DNA of 64,000 nt from CSP1-4 sp963777975. GTDB lineage: Bacteria; Chloroflexota; Limnocylindria; Limnocylindrales; CSP1-4. Positions 53,032-64,000 of this stretch are shown here, one piece after another. The translations under genes were made by a program, and so were the position numbers. Under the pieces are notes generated by a model, which searched no databases, was not told where the DNA came from, and saw only the letters and a program-made list of their open reading frames with translations. How positions within the stretch are numbered: the stretch's first letter is position 1; every line of letters starts with the position of its first letter. The stretch is taken from positions 108,719-172,718 of the forward strand of contig CAVZSO010000006.1 in the NCBI GenBank assembly GCA_963777975.1. Reading direction: 5' to 3'.

Positions 53032-54297
53032 TCACGTCACCCGTGCCCGTTCGGTGGAAAGCGCCTCGTGTTCGCCCTCAGCCACCAGCCGGCGGAGGCG
53101 ATCCATCGCCTCCCAGACGTCGACGAACCGCGTGTAGGCGGCGACCGGCGCCAGGCGGATGACGTCGGGCGCCCGGAAGTCTGGGATGACGCCGGCACGT
53201 TCGATCAGCGCCCGATCGATGCGGTAGGCATCGCGATGTCGCAGGGCGACATGGCCACCGCGATACGCGGGATCCCTGGGCGAGCCCAGGCTGAACCCGA
53301 GTGGCTCGAGCCAGACATCGGCGAGCGCGATGAGGTACTCCGTCAGCGCCACGCTCTTGGCGCGCAGAGCTCGGATCCCGGTGCGTGCCAGCAAGTCCAC
53401 GGCGGCTTCGACCGCGACCATCGCGATGACCGGTGGCGTCCCCGACTGGAAGTGCCCGATGCCGGGGATCGGGTCATAGGGGTGACCCATGGCGAACTGG
53501 TCGCGCTGGCCGAACCAACCCTGGATCGGTTGGCGGAGCTGGTCCTGGAGCGCTCGACGGACGTACAGGAACGCTGGCGCGCCCGGCCCACCGTTGAGGT
53601 ACTTGTACGTGCAGCCGACGGCCAGGTCCGCAGCGCAGCCCTCGAGGTCGATGGGCACCGACCCCACCGCGTGCGAGCAGTCCCAGACCATCAGCGCGCC
53701 GGACGCGTGGACGGCGGCGGTGATGGCCGCCAGGTCGGCCAGGGCACCCGAGCGGTAGTCGACGAGGGAGAGGCAGACGAGGGCGGTCTCGGTGCTCAGC
53801 GCGGCCGTCAGGGCGGCCATCTGCAGGCCGTGGACCTGATCGGGCTCGACGAGCCGGAGCTCGAGGCCGCGCGCCTCGGCCAGGCCCTGCAGGACGTAGC
53901 GGTCGGTCGGGAACTCGCCGGCCGAGACGACGATGACGTGCCGATCGGGTCGCGCGTCGAGGGCGGCGTCGGCCAGGCGATAGAGGTTGACCGTCGTCGA
54001 GTCGCCGACGATGACCTCGCCCGGCAAGGCGCCCAGGAAGGCGGACGCGATCTTGTCGCCAACCTGCAGCGGGAGGTCGATCCACTCGGCCCAGCGACGT
54101 ACCCCGTCACGGCCCCACTCGTCGCGGATGAGGCCGGACACTCGTTCCAGGGTCGCCTTGGGCAGCCGACCGAGGGAGTTGCCATCGAGATAGATGGGCT
54201 CGGGGTCGGCGATCTCGAAGGCGGCCCGAAGGCCTCGCAGCGGATCGTCGGCGTCGAGGTGCTCGGCCGCACCCCGGTCGGTCAGCCCCGCGGCCAC
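53032..54297 (-). CDS. kynU: Kynureninase
   Basis: The 421-residue PLP enzyme cleaves kynurenine to anthranilate and alanine. It has IYLDGNSLGRLPKATLERV, SAGEFPTDRYVLQG, WDCSHAVGS, the PLP-lysine in CTYKYLNGGPGAPAF (~231), and GWFGQRDQF. Length and motif order are those of KynU. GTG 54297 lies ten bases after the clpX stop, so read-through from clpX is likely. No other kynurenine-pathway gene is in the window. The T-box leader of valS begins about 45 bases after its stop. Confidence 0.94.
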   Translation of the reverse strand: MAAGLTDRGAAEHLDADDPLRGLRAAFEIADPEPIYLDGNSLGRLPKATLERVSGLIRDEWGRDGVRRWAEWIDLPLQVGDKIASAFLGALPGEVIVGDSTTVNLYRLADAALDARPDRHVIVVSAGEFPTDRYVLQGLAEARGLELRLVEPDQVHGLQMAALTAALSTETALVCLSLVDYRSGALADLAAITAAVHASGALMVWDCSHAVGSVPIDLEGCAADLAVGCTYKYLNGGPGAPAFLYVRRALQDQLRQPIQGWFGQRDQFAMGHPYDPIPGIGHFQSGTPPVIAMVAVEAAVDLLARTGIRALRAKSVALTEYLIALADVWLEPLGFSLGSPRDPAYRGGHVALRHRDAYRIDRALIERAGVIPDFRAPDVIRLAPVAAYTRFVDVWEAMDRLRRLVAEGEHEALSTERARVT

Positions 54298-54307
54298 GGC
54301 CGCCGGT

Positions 54308-55607
<1,300 letters not shown>

Positions 55608-55641
55608 GGTCTCCGTTCGACCTCCTTCACCGGCCGCCGAG

Positions 55642-56253
55642 TCAGTCCTCGGCGGTACTCGCTGTGCCTGCGCTTTTGGCCCGCTCGTCCTTCGCCTGGG
55701 CGATGAGAGTGAGCCGCCAGGGCGGGCCATGACCTCGTCGATGATGCCATAGGCCAGGGCCTGTTCGGGACTCATGAAATAGTCCCGCTCGGTGTCCTTG
55801 ATCAGTTCTTGTCCACCGTCTGGCCCGTGTGGTGGGCCAGTGACCGTGCAGCCGCTGATCGAGCGTCTCGAGCTCCTTGACCTGGACGATCACATCGGGG
55901 GTGTTGCCGCGAATACCGGATCCTGGGCGATGATGATGCGGCTGTTGCCGAGCGAGTAGCGCTTGCCCTTGGCGCCGGCGGCCGGCAGGACCGCTGGCCA
56001 TGCTGAAGCGGCGATGCCGATGCAGAGCGGTGGCTCACCGGGGCTCGCAGGTACTGCATCGTGTCGTAGACGGCGAGGCCGGAGGTGACGACGCCACCCG
56101 GCGAGTTGATGTACGAGGGTGATGTCGCGGTCTCGGGTGCGCTCGGCCTCGAGGAAGAGCAGGCCGGGCGATGATCAGGTCGGCGACGTGGTCCTCGATG
56201 GTGTCGCCGAGGAACAGACGACGCGCTCGTAGAGGCTGCTCGTAGATGCTCAT
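55642..56253 (-). pseudogene. clpP: ClpP protease subunit, multiple indels
   Basis: Pieces of ClpP lie in order in three frames: start MSIYEQ and RRLFLGDTIEDHVADLIIA, then SYINSPGGVVTSGLAVYDT (the oxyanion segment), MQYLRAPVS, AAGAKGKRYSL, LAHHTGQTVDK, SPEQALAYGIIDEVM and a stop at 55642. At least six indels break the frame, including around the catalytic Ser segment. The gene is essential to the adjacent clpX, so these breaks are most likely sequence errors. ATG 56253 is the probable start. The order tig-clpP-clpX is conserved in bacteria. Confidence 0.85.
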
Positions 56254-56422
56254 AGGCGTGCTCGCCGCGATGTCGATGAACCATGGGCACCAGCAATCGC
56301 GCGTGCTCCCAGCGCGGCGGCCAGGGCGATCCTGCTCGCCGAGGTCGAGGTCGCGGCCGAGGGCTGGACGCGCTGGTCAGCGGCGGCGGCGAGGGGGTGG
56401 TCGGGACGGTGTTGGGGGTCGG

Positions 56423-57812
56423 TCAGCGCGGGGATCCTTCCGCGCTCGGATCGGTGTCGAGTCGGCGGCAGTAGCGGATGCGGTCGTGATCGTGGCCGTG
56501 ATGCGCGTGCTCGTGCTGATCGCCAACGCCGGCCGGCGCTGTACCGCTTCCTGGCTGGTCGTGCAGGTGTGGTAGCGGCCCGACCTCGGGGCGCGCGTCG
56601 AGCCAGTGATCGACGAGCAGTTGACCGACCTTGTCGCGCAGCGTCGCTTCAGGTAGGCGTGCCGCGCGGGGAAACTGGAAGAACGAAGATGAGCTGGGGG
56701 TTCTGCGCTTCGCGCGCGGGCCGATCGACTCCGCCTGGAACGGCGGCATCGCTGGCCTTGATGCTCGCGTCGGTGATGCCCAGAGGACGAACAGGACCTT
56801 GACCCGGTGCTGGGCGGCTGCGTGACTCGCGCGGAGCTGGTCGATGGTCTTGATGCGCGAGCAGGTAGGTAGTCGACGCCCTGCGGCCAGCGACGCTGAG
56901 CTTGTCGTGAATGAACCTCGATCTTGACGCTCCATGAGCAGCTTGGGGAATGGCGACCGTCGCGTTGGCGATGGCGAACTCGATGACGTGCTCCGAGACG
57001 CATGCCGCGCGTGATCGAGCGCGGCCGCGAGCGCGCGCGATATCGTCGTAACAATGGGCGAGATCGTGGAGCTGCCCATGGACTGGGCGAAGCGATCGAT
57101 GGCAGGTTGGGCACCGAAGCTCGTGAGCGTGACGTATCCGCCGGCCAGCGATGTTCGCGATAGTCGGCGGCAAGGTCGAGCGGGCGTCCGCGGCCGTCCT
57201 CGACCACGCCCTTGAGCGCCTGTCAAAGCCGGGATCATGTGGTTGGATCGCAGCCAGGGTAGGCCTGGTGGCGCGCCTTCGACGGCATGCTGTTACGCCG
57301 CCGACGAAGCCGATGACTGTGGTCGTCGGCGGCTGCGAACCTCGACTGGGACGAGGCTGGCAGTTTCGCTGGTGAATGTTTGATCATGTGTTCGAGATCT
57401 TCTCGTCATTGATCTCGTCGATGTCGATGCCGAAGGGGTAGTTGGTGTAGCGCCTAGCTTGACCTTGTGGATGGGCAGCACGACGCGATAGCCAGTCCTT
57501 TCGCCTTCGACGCAGTGGATCCACTTCGGCTGGCGGGATGCCGAGCACGTCGATCTCTGTTCGTGATGGTCTTCATCATCGATCACCAGATGTCCTTGGC
57601 GTTGTCGTAGACGGGATCGGAGCGGCTGGGTCGGTGCCGGTGATGCCGAGGGCCGTCTCCAGCATCGGCGACGGTATCTTCGCCGTTGAGCTGCACCGTG
57701 TGCGGCGCCCAGGTGGCGCACGGCATTGTCGATGGGACGTTGACGGATGCGGCTGGAAGCTCGACGTCGAGGATGATGTGCTCTTGTCGGTCGGCGTGGC
57801 GGTGACGTTCAT
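56423..57812 (-). pseudogene. tig: Trigger factor, multiple indels
   Basis: Ribosome-associated chaperone. Fragments in order: start MNVTATPTDK, EHIILDVELPAASVN and the trigger-factor N-domain (TALGITGTDPAAPIP), EGERTGYRVVLPIHKVKLG and ETASLVPVEV of the PPIase region, then SEHVIEFAIANATVAIP, KTIDQLRASHA, LLVDHWLDARPEVGPL and a His-rich tail (HEHAHHGHDHD). The pieces lie in different frames with roughly one indel per 50-100 bases. About 460 residues are expected. The call rests on these pieces and on the conserved position before clpP and clpX. Confidence 0.7.
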
Positions 57813-60800
57813 CGCCGCCGACAGGGCGGGGTCGCCTTGAGCTGGTAGCGGCGAGACCGCGGCGCCGAGGCCGTCGAGGCCACTGGCAGGTAGATCTCGT
57901 CCGGCCTCGAGGTCGCCGAGCTTGATCGTCCTGGCCGGCGAACCGAGACGAACTCGACGCGTGACGCGGTACCGCTGAAGGCTGGCGCGCTTGCCATTCG
58001 CCGACCCGCCCGCGGCGCGGTTGGCCTGTCGCGCCGGCGCGGTCGGACTGCGAGGCGCGCTCGAAGCTGATCGGCACGCCGTCGAGGTCCTTGTCGAGAC
58101 GGTATCAGGTCTTCATCGTCGAGCAATCGGGGCCACCGTGTCCGCCTACGAGAAGCTGCTGGGCCAGCTCGCGGCGACCTGTGTGTGATGTGGTGAAGAC
58201 GTTGGCGCGGCGCGAGAACGATGGGCGGACCGCTGCGGAGTCGGCTGCTTTCTTCTGGACCCCCAGGTAGTCCGCGAGTCACGTCCAGGCGCGCCGGATT
58301 TCGCCGTCGCCGCCCAGCTCGGCCACCAGCGTCGATTGTCGGGCAGGACGGAGGCCGGCGGGGCGTCGTCGACGAACGTCCGCGTCACGGTGGCGGCTTG
58401 TGCGCTGGCGGGCTGCGACACGATGAAGGCCAGGCCGCGGTCCCGGCCGCGAACTTGCTGGTTTCCGACGACTTCGTGGAATGTCAAGGTCGATGCGTGG
58501 AGGATGCAGCTCGTCGACCTCGACGAGGAAGCGCGGCCGCGTCGACCACCGTCGTCGCGCCGTGGAGTCGCTTCGTCCATTCTGCCGACGATGTCCTTCG
58601 TCTCGATGTCCTCCTCGATACGCCGCGCGGCGATAGAGTTGAAGCGCGCCTGCGGATCGAGATTCGCCTTCGACGTGCGCCAGCCCATGAGCGCGATCGA
58701 GGTGATGAGGCCGATGGTCAGCCCCATGGTGGTGGTGACCTGCTCAACGCTAACACCAGGCTGCGAAGAGGATGCCGATCCGCAGCGGCTCCAGCAGGTC
58801 CTCGATGATGCAGACGAATGGCCCCAGGCCCTGGCCGATGCGCTCGACTGATGAGGGCGATGATCGATGACGACGGCGAAGAAGACGATGGCCACGAACC
58901 GCGGCGCGCAACTGCGGATCCAGGTCGGGGCGACGTCGGCCATGACGATGCTGGCGATGCACTTGAGAGGTCGCGCGGACGTCGAAGGCGAGCACGAAGC
59001 GCGACCCGCACCCGCGGCCATGAAGCCCACCAGCGGCGGCTGATGAGCGGTCGTGGCGCGTCGATGATCGTCAGGCCGATGTGACCACGACCTGGTGCCA
59101 CAGACGCCGCGCAGGATGCGACCTGATCGAGCCGAAGATCATGCCCCGAGGAAGAGGGTGCTCATGGCTGAGCAGTGAGACGGCGTAGAGGGGCAAGGAC
59201 GACGATGCCACCGACGTAGGCAGCGATCCTGCTCGATCTGGTCGTCTATGACGACGGGCTCGGAGCAGGGCGATGTGCGCCTCGACGAACAACCTGGCGG
59301 TGCTGGACGCGGCCGAACGCCAGCCACGCCGCACGCTTCACCGTCGGCGTCGCTGGTCGGCGGGTTCGGACGGGGCGCTTCGACGGCGGCGATGCACCGG
59401 CCCCGAGCGGGTGTGGCGGGACCCGGAGCGGCGGACGGCGCAGCCTCGGCCCGGTCTTCGAGACGTCGTCGGTCGGTACCGCGTCATCGGGCGGCATGGG
59501 CGGTGAAGCGTCACCGCTCTGCGGGCGCTCGGATGGCGGATCTGGTGTTCGTCGGTCAGCGTGAGCCTTGAGGCGCTCAGAGAGGCCCGAAGGACAGCAG
59601 CGTGCCCGAGCGGCTTCAGATGCCGTCGGCTTGATCGGTCTGGTCACACCGCCGGCCGACGCGAGCCAGGGGTGAAGTTTCGGCCGTGGCGTCAGCTGGC
59701 CAGTCGCAGCCGCTAGATCGGAGAGTGGACCGCTGTCGAAGAATCGATAGGTCCTCGTTTATAGGCGCGAGCGCGATCCGGCGCCTCGCGGACCCGGTGG
59801 CGATGACCAGGAGCCGCGGCCCCAGCTCCTCGACGCGCGGGCCAGCCGCTGGTGTCCGAGGCACTGGACGTCCGCGCAGGTTCTGTGGCTGCTGGTAAGT
59901 GGCATCGTTGGTCGGGCGCGCGGATCAGGGCCCAGATGGTCTCGAGGGCATGACCGACGCCGTCAGAAGACCGACGGGGCCAGGCAGTTGGCTGTTCGCC
60001 GTCCGAGCCGTCCTGGTAGCGCCTCGGCCGAATGCTGCTGCAGTTCCGCCGAATGTCGCCGGGCGCGGCCAGGCCGACGGCGTGCACCAGCGCCTGGCAG
60101 CTGTGGAGAATCCCCATCGTGGCGCGAGGGGTGCCCGAAAGCCGAAGGTGATGCCGAGGGGGGGCAGAACGGCGTCGGCGATGGAGGCCGCGCTGCCCGG
60201 CAGCGAGGGGTTGTGCATCGCCGATCGAGAGGCGCCCGGGTCGCTGGAGAGGCTCAGCGGTCGAAGGCGGCGAGCTGTTGCTCAAGCTGCGGGCCTGGTT
60301 GCAGCCGTCGCGCTCGGACATGATCTGCAGGATAGCGACCGAGCGAACCTGCTGGACGATGCTCTCGAAGGTCCCGATGGCGAACCGCATGGAGGATGAC
60401 CGGCGTCATCGTCGCCGATGACGTAGTGAACGTGAGCCAGCCGCCACCTGTCTCGCGGTCGGGTCTGAGCCACGACGGCGGCAACCGCCAGACGAACTCC
60501 GGCGACCTGGCCGTCAACCTGATGGGACTGTGGCGTCGATCAACGCCTGGCTGCTGCTGATGACCTCGATGTGGTCATGGGCGCGATCACCGACGGCCTC
60601 GACCAGCAGCGACGCCGACGGCGGCCTGGGGCCGACCTCTACGACCTGACCCGCGAGGCCATCGCCGGCGTGCGGCGAGACACCGACTGTTCGACCTGGG
60701 CCTGGAGGCTGGGCTGGCCGGCCTCTTCGCCGACGCGGCGTGCCCATGCCGGCCATCAATCGAACAGGTGGTTGATCTGAGCGCGACGTCGATAGGCAAC

Positions 60801-61621
60801 GGCGCGGGACGGCGCCGGGCTGGTGGGGTTGATCGGCCGCACGGGTGCCTCGTGGTGGCGCTGCCAGGGCCACGATCGGAGATGCAGGCCATGTGGGCGA
60901 GGACGCGCTGGTGGTGTTCGCGACCGGGGGGTGGGGGTCATCGAGTCGGCGACCTGCGCCTCAGCGGCACGGCTGAGCTTCCGTGCTGGCGGATCTCGTC
61001 GGCGAGGGCATCGGCCTGCTGATGCGCGCCAACCGGAAGGCGACCTACGCGTGGAGCGACGCGGTCGACCTGCGCATCAGCGCGGTTGGCGATGGCGGGA
61101 CGCGTGCCGCTGACCTCGTCGGCGCAGGCCGAGGCTGCGGTGCGCCATTGCTGGCCGACGACACCTTCGCGCGCGGCGACGACGTGGATCGATGCGCCGG
61201 CCAGGCGCCTGGCGGCGCCGCGCGGCGGTGGTCGATCGGGACCGCGGGACAGCTGGCCGCCCTGCTCGGCGCGGCCGACGGGTCGTGTTCGGGGAGATGC
61301 TGCGCCGGGATCGCGCTCCTGCTGGCGATCTGGTCGAGCCGATGTATTACCGTGCGCGCCGTGGCCGGTACGAAACCGCGTCGCCGTACGCCGAGAGCGG
61401 GGACACGGGCGCGACGTATCGCCACGGCATTGACCGCCGAACGACGGTCACGACGGCGTCCTGGCCGGCCAGCAGGGTCGTCGCCGTGCCGTGCTCGCCG
61501 CGTCCGAGCCGGGCATCGACGGCATGGCTGGCAACTGGAGGTCGCCGGAGAAATTCGAGGGTGTCGACTTCGTCACGGTCCTGTTCAGCGATCCAGCAGG
61601 AACTGCGCTGTTGGCCGCTGG
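57813..61621. other. Indel-ridden region without identifiable genes
   Basis: No frame stays open long enough with protein-like composition. On the minus strand, pieces such as YAVSLLS (near 59180), GLTIGLITSIALMGW and RRIEEDIETKDIVGRMDEA (58.6-58.75 kb) suggest one membrane protein with a charged tail, and VEELGPRLLVIATGSARRR (59.8 kb) and FAIGTFESIVQQVRSVAI (60.35 kb) suggest others. On the plus strand, LVGEGIGLLMRANRKATYAW (61.0 kb) looks protein-like. None could be assigned to a family. Several genes are probably present but unreadable. Confidence 0.6.
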
Positions 61622-62648
61622 CTACCGGGCAGCGATGGTCCGGGCCAGGGTACGAAGGACCTCGGCCGCGGGGCCGGGATCGGCTGGCGGCGTCGCGGGC
61701 ATGCCCGCGTCACCGCCGTGGGTACCCTGCACGTCGTAGTGGATGGCCGAGTAGTCGATCCCTCGTGCCGCTCGGCGAACTGCTCGCCGCCTTCAACGCC
61801 GAAAGATCTCGGTCACTTCGCCGCAGCGGCCAACAACGAAGGCGCTCATGTTCCTGATGATGCCGACTACCGGCACGCTCATGCGCTCGAACATCGCCAG
61901 CGCCTTCTCGACGTCGGCCAGGGCCACCTCCTGCTGGCGTGGTGACCAGCATCGGCGCCGGGGAATCGCAACCGCCTGGGCCAGGGTCAGTCGGCGCGTC
62001 AGAGGTACGGGCGCAGGTCGATGACGACAGAGCTCAGCTCGCCCCAGTCGACGTCGTGAGGTCGCCGCATGGTGCTGCGACGCTGGACCGCGCGAGACGA
62101 TGGGCTGCTCGGCACGAAGAACCGGTATGGAGATGATCTTCATCCGTAACGCTCGAGGGTGACCACCCCGTCGTCCGCGCTCGAGCGGGCGACCTTCGAG
62201 GCCATCATGGATGGGCACGTTGGGGCCGGCCTGGACATCAAATCGAGCAGGCCGACCGAGGCGCCTTCGATGGCCAGGGCGATGGTCAGGGTTGGCATGG
62301 ATGTGGCCGCGCCGATGCTGCCTTGCGCTGGATGGCGAACGGCGATGATGTTCTCGACGCCGGGCACCAGACGCCGGGCTGACTGCGGGCAGGTGCGGCG
62401 GGACGATCGAGGTTCGGACTCGACGGCGACGGCGAATGCGCTGAGCGGTGCTAGGACGGTGTTGATGTTGTTCGATCCCTCGTCCTTCAGCGGGTAGGCC
62501 GGCGTTCGTCAGCTCGATGTTCAGCGCGACGCGGTCACGATCGATCTTGATCGACTTGACGATGCGCGCGAGACGATCAGGTCGCTGTCAGCTCGGGCTC
62601 CTGATGATGTAGAGCGTCGCGGATGGCTCGACGGGTCAGCAGGCTCAT
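61622..62648 (-). pseudogene. mrp: Mrp/ApbC iron-sulfur carrier ATPase, multiple indels
   Basis: Fragments in order on the minus strand: MSLLTRRAIRDALHH (the MIP18-like N-terminal domain, ATG 62648), ALAIEGASVGLLDL of the MinD-like ATPase, MKIISI, LTLAQAVAI, EVALADVEKALAMFERMSV, PVVGIIRNMSAFV with CGEVTEIF, and an ending GDAGMPATPPADPGPAAEVL, LRTLARTIAAR before a TAG at 61622. About 342 residues are expected. The P-loop itself is destroyed by indels. The protein carries Fe-S clusters to apoproteins. Confidence 0.8.
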
Positions 62649-63020
62649 GGATCGTGTTCCTTCGTGGTCGGCGTTGGCGGATCGGCATCGTCGTGGTAGC
62701 TGATCGACTGGCGACACATGGGCAGCCTGGCGCCCGCGATGGGCGCCCTGGCCGAGCAGACCTCCGCGGTACCGCCAGCGGCGTGGAAGCGCCGAAAGCC
62801 GACGAGAAATGGTCCGCGGCGAGCCTGGACCGCGAGCCCGGACGCGGTGCGGCGTCCCGAGGACGGCTACTACGCCCAGCTCGGGCGGCCTGCGAATCAT
62901 GCGCTTCGGCGCGGTCGCGACGAGATCGTGGCTAGCTTCGTCTTCGGCGACGAGATTGCATAGCCGTCATATGCGCCGCACAACCGCTGGGTGACCCGTG
63001 AGGAACTGGCCGCGCGCGTC
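62649..63020. other. Gap between mrp and the potA-like gene
   Basis: A divergent intergenic stretch of 372 bases. It should hold promoters for both genes, but indels make motif calls unsafe. The fragment RIMRFGAVATRSWLASSSA (near 62.9 kb, plus strand) looks protein-like but could not be assigned. Confidence 0.4.
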
Positions 63021-64000
63021 ATGACCGGTGAGCAGCCTGGAGCTGGAAAGCCTGTTCACCATCGACGTCCGCCTCGTCGACGTGAACGAGTCGTTCGGCG
63101 ACTTCAGTTAGTCGATGACATCAGCCTCGACGTCGAGGATGGTCTAGCTTCTTCTGCTTTTCTGGGTCCTGTTGGAGTGCGGCAAGATCAACGACCCTGC
63201 GCATGATCGGCTGTTCGAGCAGCCGACCAGTGGCTCATCAGCTCGAGGGCCAGGACGTGACGTGGTCCGCCGTACCAGCGCAACGTCAACACCGTTCTTT
63301 CAGAACTACGCCCTCTTCCCGCACATGACGGCCGCTGAGAACATCGGCTTTCCTCTCAAGATGCGCGGGATCACTGCCGCGGCGCGATCGCCGCGTGGCC
63401 ACCGTTCTCGACCTGGTTCGGTTGCCAGGCTTCGGCGCGCGCTACCCAACCAGCTCTCAGGAGGACAGCAGCAGCGCGTGGCCCTGGCGCGGGCGCTTGT
63501 CTACAACCCGCCGGTTCTGCTGATGGATGAACCACTGGGCGCCCTGGACAAGAAACTGCGCGAGGAGATGCAGCTGGAGATCAAGCGGATCCAGGAGCAG
63601 GTTGGCATCACCGCCATCTATGTCACGCACGATCAGGAAGAGGCATTGGTGATGTCCGATCGCATCGCCGTCATGAACGGGGGTCGGATCGAGCAGCTGG
63701 GCATTCGGAGGAGCTCTACGAGCGTACCAAGACGCGCTTCGTGGCCGGCTTCCTTGGCATCAGCAACCTGCTCCACACGACGCGCGACGGGAGCGCCGAC
63801 GGATACGCCGTCTGCCGGCTCGCGGACGAGACGTCGATCCGCGTGCCTGGCGGGCTGATCGGGACGACCGTCAGCCCACAGATCGGCGTCCGGCCGGAGA
63901 AGGTCCGGCTCTACGAGACCGGCGACACGCTGCCGGCCGGTCTGAATGCCGCGCGCGGCACCGTTCGGCACACGAGCTACCTCGGCGTCAGCACCCAGTA
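63021..64000 (+). CDS. potA: PotA-like ABC transporter ATPase, multiple indels, runs off right edge
   Basis: Fragments of a spermidine/putrescine-type ABC ATPase: VDVNESFGDFS, VDDISLDVEDG, a damaged Walker A around 63160, FQNYALFPHMTAAENIGFPL, QLSGGQQQRVALARALVYN, LLMDEPLGALDKKLREEMQ and YVTHDQEEALVMSDRIAVMN. A TOBE-like part (GVRPEKVRLYETGD) follows and continues past the edge. Between about 63430 and 63700 the frame is intact; elsewhere it shifts several times. ATG 63021 is the probable start. Transport of polyamine or a related cation is inferred from family only. Confidence 0.85.

Noticed and set aside
58146..59030. A dicarboxylate symporter or mechanosensitive channel from hydrophobic pieces
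   Set aside because: Hydrophobic stretches such as GLTIGLITSIALMGW are suggestive, but no signature of either family could be assembled across the indels.
57813..61621. Many short open frames of 60-320 codons
   Set aside because: They overlap each other on both strands, change frame inside protein-like stretches and have Arg/Ser/Ala-rich random composition. None could be supported as a gene.
55642..62648. Reading clpP, tig and mrp as true pseudogenes of a reduced genome
   Set aside because: Residues between breaks are well conserved and many independent essential genes break at one boundary, which points to sequence error.

Overview
The window is GC-rich, densely packed bacterial chromosome. 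Codon use, frequent GTG starts, a T-box in front of valS, a coenzyme-F420-type zincin, an FhaA/FhaB-SEDS-PBP cluster and tig-clpP-clpX suggest a high-GC member of the Chloroflexota (possibly Limnocylindria-like). A high-GC actinobacterium is the main alternative. No rRNA genes, CRISPR arrays, integrases or insertion sequences were seen, so this looks like core genome with a few metabolic cassettes.

Layout. 1-8.5 kb: a DnaB-type ATPase running off the left edge, a frameshifted M20 dipeptidase, ftsH, a CAT-anticodon tRNA, an ABC1/UbiB kinase fused to membrane segments, a membrane protein and an FtsB-like protein. 8.6-12.5 kb: the mrfA-mrfB DNA-repair pair. 12.5-17.7 kb: a sugar or polyol cassette (Gfo/Idh/MocA oxidoreductase, ABC binding protein, permease, ATPase) facing a PfkB kinase. 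17.8-30.3 kb: a long minus-strand series (ychF, a 2-hydroxyacid dehydrogenase, zincin, murI, CpaE-like ATPase, broken methyltransferase, M20 amidohydrolase, ureohydrolase, membrane protein, UvrD-nuclease fusion). 30.4-37.2 kb: DUF4446, two small membrane proteins, rarA, then a plus-strand aminotransferase-serA-histidine phosphatase operon that looks like serine synthesis. 37.3-46.2 kb: transglutaminase-DUF58-MoxR, then fhaA-fhaB-ftsW-pbpA for the cell envelope. 46.3-49.9 kb: zinc-ribbon proteins, YihY and a small HTH protein. 50-57.8 kb: valS with a T-box leader, kynU, and clpX, clpP and tig read in the order tig-clpP-clpX-kynU. 61.6-64 kb: mrp and a potA-like ATPase running off the right edge.

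Sequence quality matters here. Left of about 55.4 kb there are only a few single-base frameshifts, several of them in G runs. From 55.4 kb to the right edge almost every gene is broken by many indels, including clpP, tig and mrp, which are normally intact. I read this as uncorrected long-read sequence at a contig end, not true gene decay. Between 57.8 and 61.6 kb I could not identify any gene reliably.

Working together: tig-clpP-clpX and ftsH form the protein-quality machinery; mrfAB, rarA and the UvrD-nuclease act in DNA repair; fhaA, fhaB, ftsW, pbpA, the FtsB-like protein and murI serve wall synthesis and division; the serine operon, kynU, ureohydrolase and sugar cassette are metabolic.
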